Shown here: piece by piece, positions 60,760 through 64,000 of the stretch
Layout: each line of letters starts with the position of its first letter
How positions within the stretch are numbered: position 1 is the stretch's first letter
Assembly (NCBI RefSeq): GCF_016899775.1
Contig: NZ_JACJJE010000006.1
Coordinates: 43,333-107,332, forward strand
DNA from: Pseudoflavonifractor capillosus
GTDB taxonomy: Bacteria; Bacillota; Clostridia; Oscillospirales; Oscillospiraceae
Reading direction: 5' to 3'
DNA length: 64,000 bases
Position numbers and translations under genes: made by a program
Notes under the pieces: generated by a model
Database searches by the model: none
What the model saw: the letters and a program-made list of their open reading frames with translations, nothing else
What the model was told of the DNA's origin: nothing

Positions 60760-61821
60760 TTACCTGCGGCCAAATCCGCCGCCCCGGGAGCCGCCCCCGA
60801 ATCCGCCGCCCCGGGAGAACCCTCCTCCGCGGGCGCCGCCGCCGAAGCCGCCCCCGCGGGAACCGCCGAAGCCGCCTCCAAACCCGCCGCCCCGGGAGAA
60901 GCCCCCGCCGCGGGCGCCGCCGGAAAATCCGCCGCCCCGGCTTCCTCCCGAGCCGCCGAAGCCGCCGGGCCCCTGGAAGCCGTTGAAGCCACCTCCGCCG
61001 GGCCGGCCGCCCGGACCCCGAGGCCCTCTGGGGGGAGGCGGAGGGGGCCGCCGCCAGCGCCGCCGGTACCAGCCCCAGCCGGGGCCGTGCCAGAACAGGA
61101 TGGGACGGAACACGTAGGGGGGATTGGACACGCCGTAGTACCGCTGGCGGTAGGAGGTATAGCGCATGCTGTCCAGCACGCTGGCAATCACCAAGAGAAT
61201 CACCAGCAGGACCACCACCGCGCCCAGCATATCTCCGGCACTGCGGCCGCCGTAGACCTGGTCCCCGCTGTTGTCCAGGTAGCCCAGACCGTAGTTGTCC
61301 AGGTAGAACTCGTTGATCCCGTCAAAGAGGCTCAGCACCCCAACACCGAAGTTTCCAGCCATGGCGTCCTCATAGAGGTACCGGTCCAGATAGGAGGACA
61401 CCTGGCTGTCCGTCATGGGGTAGTCCGCCCCCACCGCCAGATAGCAGTCCCCGTTTTCCGCATTCACCACCAGGATGCCGTCGGCGGAGGCCAGCTGGAT
61501 CTCCACCCCCAGGTTATAGGCGTAGTCGCCGATGTCCTCCGACAGGGAGGACACCGTGGCCACGGCGATGAGGCTGTCGTACCGCTCCACCCAGTTGGCG
61601 TTGTACAGGGCGATCTGGTTCTCCTGGGCGTCCGAGAGCACATCCGCCCCGTCGCTGATCCAGTTCAGGTAGGTGCTGGCGGACAGAGAGGTGTCCAGCT
61701 CCGACGAGGGGGGCGGCACAGCCTCCGCCTGGGCGCCCCGCCACCGGCCGATTCCAATGGCGGCGGCGATCATCAGCACCGTGAGCAGGACGGCCACCCC
61801 TGTTTTTCGAAAAATTTTCAT
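60760..61821 (-). CDS. TPM domain membrane protein with long Gly/Arg-rich tail
   Basis: A 353-residue protein. Residues ~8-26 are a signal anchor, ~55-185 a TPM (TLP18.3/Psb32/MOLO-1) domain (DGADVLSDAQENQIALYN, DGILVVNAENGDCYLAVG), ~200-222 a second helix. After a cytosolic-type linker with WHGPGWGWYRRRWRR comes a ~100-residue repetitive tail of GGGF, SRGG and GGAR units (60763-61050). Tails of this type are known in TPM proteins; this one is long. Start 61821 follows TGGAG; the longer frame to 61914 is unlikely. Confidence 0.8.
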   Translation of the reverse strand: MKIFRKTGVAVLLTVLMIAAAIGIGRWRGAQAEAVPPPSSELDTSLSASTYLNWISDGADVLSDAQENQIALYNANWVERYDSLIAVATVSSLSEDIGDYAYNLGVEIQLASADGILVVNAENGDCYLAVGADYPMTDSQVSSYLDRYLYEDAMAGNFGVGVLSLFDGINEFYLDNYGLGYLDNSGDQVYGGRSAGDMLGAVVVLLVILLVIASVLDSMRYTSYRQRYYGVSNPPYVFRPILFWHGPGWGWYRRRWRRPPPPPPRGPRGPGGRPGGGGFNGFQGPGGFGGSGGSRGGGFSGGARGGGFSRGGGFGGGFGGSRGGGFGGGARGGGFSRGGGFGGGSRGGGFGRR

Positions 61822-61904
61822 GGCGTCTCCATTTCTCAAGTATGACATTTCTGTAAAAGAGTTCGCTGCTCCCGGGCGGGGACCGCGGTCCAAGCACGCA
61901 CCCT

Positions 61905-62852
61905 CGTCCCTCACGGTTTCGTCTCGTCACCTTCCCCCCTGCGGCGTTCGGTGAGCAACCGGAACGGCGCGTCCGGGAGGCCGCGCCCTACAGGCATCCG
62001 AACCCATGGGAGCCGGGCGGCCCAGTGTGCCGCCCCTACGGTTGAACAGACCGCTCTCATAACCGGGACCGTTCCCCTCATCCGCCCCAGTGTGCGCACT
62101 GGGGCACCTGTCCCTATCCCCTCTGTCGCTGCGCGACATCTCCCCTTGACAAGGGGAGTCGGCCCCCAGGGGAAGGCTTATCGGGAAGGGTAAAATCTGG
62201 CGGTCACCCTCATCCGTCACGGCTTCGCCGTGCCACCTTCCCCCTGGAAGGGGGAAGGCTTGCGGGCGGCCACATGGGGCCGCCCCTACGAAGAGATTAC
62301 AAACCATCCGGGACGGGCGGGTCTGGGACCCGCCCCTACGGCGTCATTCGTACCGGGCACGTTGGTTCGGCAGAGCCAGGCGCAAAAGTTGAACTGCACC
62401 AGCCGCAATTTTTGCAAACCCAGGGCCCAGTGGCCCGGCGGGAATTCAGACCCGCCACTCAGATTTTGCGCGCCGGAAATTTTCTGTCTGACCCAAGGGG
62501 TAACCCCCGTAATGGGGGTCTGGGGGTAAGGCGAATATGAGCGCGAAGCGCTCATCCTGAGCCGTCCCCCAGCGTCTTTTGGTTCCTTTTCCACGTGGAA
62601 AAGGAACTCGCCCCGCAGGGCGAAACCCTGCAAAACGGCGCGCCGAGTCGTCGCGCCCTACAGAGTAAGCAAAAACCGAAAGAGCGGCGGGGTTCTTCTA
62701 ACGAAATCCGTTCCTTCATCGCCCCCTCATCCGGCCCCTTCGGGGCCACCTTCCCCCCAGGGGGAAGGCTTTTGGAGGGGGAGCACCTCTCATCCGCCGG
62801 GGGAAGGCTTAAAAAGAGCAGACTGCAAAATCCCCGCGGTCAAAAATAGAAA
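61905..62852. repeat. Repeat-rich intergenic region 6
   Basis: About 950 bases without a credible gene. It holds GTAGGGGC modules (61985-62040, 62262-62290, 62320-62345), CATCC..GGAAGG modules, one of them (62077-62178) split by the CTATCCCCTCTG..GGGGAGTCGG module, a + orientation composite (62353-62633; inner hairpin TTCCTTTTCC / GGAAAAGGAA), and further CATCC modules to the telA stop. Confidence 0.75.
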
Positions 62853-63981
62853 TCAGCCTCTCAGCTCCAGCAGCTTCTGCTTCAGCTCGCCCTCAATGCG
62901 GCCCAGCTCAACCTCGGCCTCTTTCCGCTTCTGGCTGCCCTCGTTCTGGATCTTCATCACCTCGTCCAGGGTGGAGATGAGCTGCTCGTTGGTGTGCTGG
63001 AGGGTCTTGATATCCACGATGGAGCGCTCGGCCTCCCGGGCGGTCTCCACGGTGCCAATCTTCAGCATGTCCGCGTTCTTCTGCAGCAGCTGGTTGGTCA
63101 TCTCGGTGACGGCGGACTGGGCCTGGGTGGCCTGGCGGGAGTGCTCCAGCCCCAGAGCCAGCACCATCTGGCTCTTCCACAGGGGGATGGTGTTCACCAG
63201 GGAGGACTGGATCTTCTCCAGCATCAGGGTGTCGTTGTTCTGGAGCAGACGGGTCTGGGGGCCCATCTGGACGGAGATCATCCGGGTGAGCTCCAGGTCG
63301 TGGATCTTCTTCTCAAACCGGCTGCACAGGTTGGCAAAGTCGTTGTAGGCCTGGGCGTCCTCCTGGCTCCCCGACTTGGCCGCCTTCTGCTTTAAATCCT
63401 CCAAATCGTGGGTGCGTAAATACTCCAGGCGCTTCTTGCCGGCGATGATATACATGGTGAGCTCTTTGTAGTACTTGGTGTTCAGCTCGTACATCTGGTC
63501 CAGCATGGCGATGTCCTTCATGAGCACCACCTGGTGGTTCTCCAGGGCCCGGACGATCTTGTCCACGTTGACCTCCGCCTTGGCGTAGCTGGCCTTCATG
63601 GCCTCCAGCTTGTCCCGCTTCTTCTTGAAAAAGCCGAAGATGCCGCCCTCGTCCTCCTCCTGGCCGAAGCCCTTCAGCTCCACCACCAGGGAGGACAGGG
63701 CCTCTCCCACCTCGCCCAAATCCTTGGTGCGCACGCTGTTCAGGGCGTTCTCCGAGAAGGAGGCGATGTTTTTCTGGGCGGCCGCGCCGTACTGGAGCAC
63801 CACGCTGGAGTCGGTGACGTCGATCTTCTGGGCGAACTCGTCCACCATCTTCCGCTCCGCCTCGGTGAGCATGGACTCGTCCAGCTTCACCGCGTTGGCG
63901 TCCCGCTGCTTCTGCCGCTCCTCCTCGGAGAGGACAGGCTCACCCTGCACCGGGGCGGCCTCCTGGGCCGCCGCGTCGGGG
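62853..63981 (-). CDS. Toxic anion resistance protein TelA family, 5' truncated
   Basis: The visible ~376 residues match the TelA/KlaA family: KMVDEFAQKIDVTDSSVVLQ, SIVDIKTLQHTNEQLISTL and GRIEGELKQKLLEL. Such proteins are soluble, helical and linked to tellurite resistance or, in Firmicutes, cell-envelope stress. The apparent start MCIRDS is not real: it translates the sequencing adapter at the window end. The true N-terminus is missing; the protein joins the end of the contig. Confidence 0.9.
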
Positions 63982-64000
63982 CTGTCTCTTATACACATCT
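63982..64000. other. Tn5/Nextera mosaic-end adapter at contig end
   Basis: The last 19 bases, CTGTCTCTTATACACATCT, are exactly the Tn5 mosaic end used by Nextera library kits. They are an assembly artefact, not genome sequence. Confidence 0.97.

Noticed and set aside
63982..63998. ATG at 63998 as start of telA
   Set aside because: The codons MCIRDS come from the Nextera adapter; the real start is outside the contig.

Overview
The window is a GC-rich bacterial chromosome segment whose gene content points to a spore-forming Clostridia, most like the Oscillospiraceae (Flavonifractor/Lawsonibacter type). Evidence: spo0A, dpaA/dpaB (dipicolinate synthase), yabP-yabQ-divIC-yabR, a trp operon behind a T-box leader, hemZ, and many short GC-rich palindromic repeats between genes. 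The species call is inference from gene content; no database was searched. The last 19 bases are a Tn5/Nextera mosaic end, so the right edge is the end of a short-read contig.

Layout. 1-5.5 kb: broken aldo/keto reductase, Na+/H+ antiporter behind a long leader, cytidylate-kinase-like protein, a terminator-bracketed repeat element, then dpaA-dpaB. 5.5-14.8 kb: birA, a VOC protein and acyltransferase, two XRE regulators, an FtsX-type ABC exporter, hpf, an amidohydrolase. 15-16.7 kb: the sporulation/division cluster yabP-yabQ-divIC-yabR with a sigma-E-like promoter. 17.7-23.5 kb: phospho-sugar mutase, MATE exporter, amidase, NhaC antiporter. 24.9-31.8 kb: an XRE/small-protein pair, a GerMN lipoprotein-kinase-regulator cluster, comEA, a D-Ala-D-Ala carboxypeptidase, a second copy of the terminator-bracketed element, a TSCPD protein and spo0A. 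32-38.8 kb: trpEGDCFBA. 38.9-42 kb: the feo iron uptake cluster. 42.2-43 kb: tRNA-Leu with a duplicated 5' half and an AT-rich foreign gene between the copies. 43-51.6 kb: SEL1 protein, acetyltransferase, unknown membrane protein, GH13 enzyme, nucleoside kinase, hemZ. 52.2-52.8 kb: a second XRE/small-protein pair. 53.4-61.8 kb: MBL hydrolase, dtd, a small membrane protein, relA, recJ, an SSB-like protein and a TPM protein. 62.8-64 kb: truncated telA.

Six repeat-rich gaps (16.7-17.8, 23.6-24.9, 51.6-52.2, 52.8-53.4, 54.8-55.4, 61.9-62.9 kb) each carry one ~290-bp composite module plus several short hairpin modules. The hairpin sequence differs from copy to copy while the arms stay complementary.

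The most unusual observations are: (1) a ~204-bp multi-hairpin element present twice, each copy sitting exactly between two copies of a different, local terminator; (2) a Spo0A whose phospho-acceptor Asp is replaced by Glu; (3) a minimal tRNA-Leu island holding one AT-rich gene; (4) two divergent XRE/small-protein modules with promoter-embedded inverted repeats beside the composite repeats; and (5) nested insertion of one repeat module inside another.
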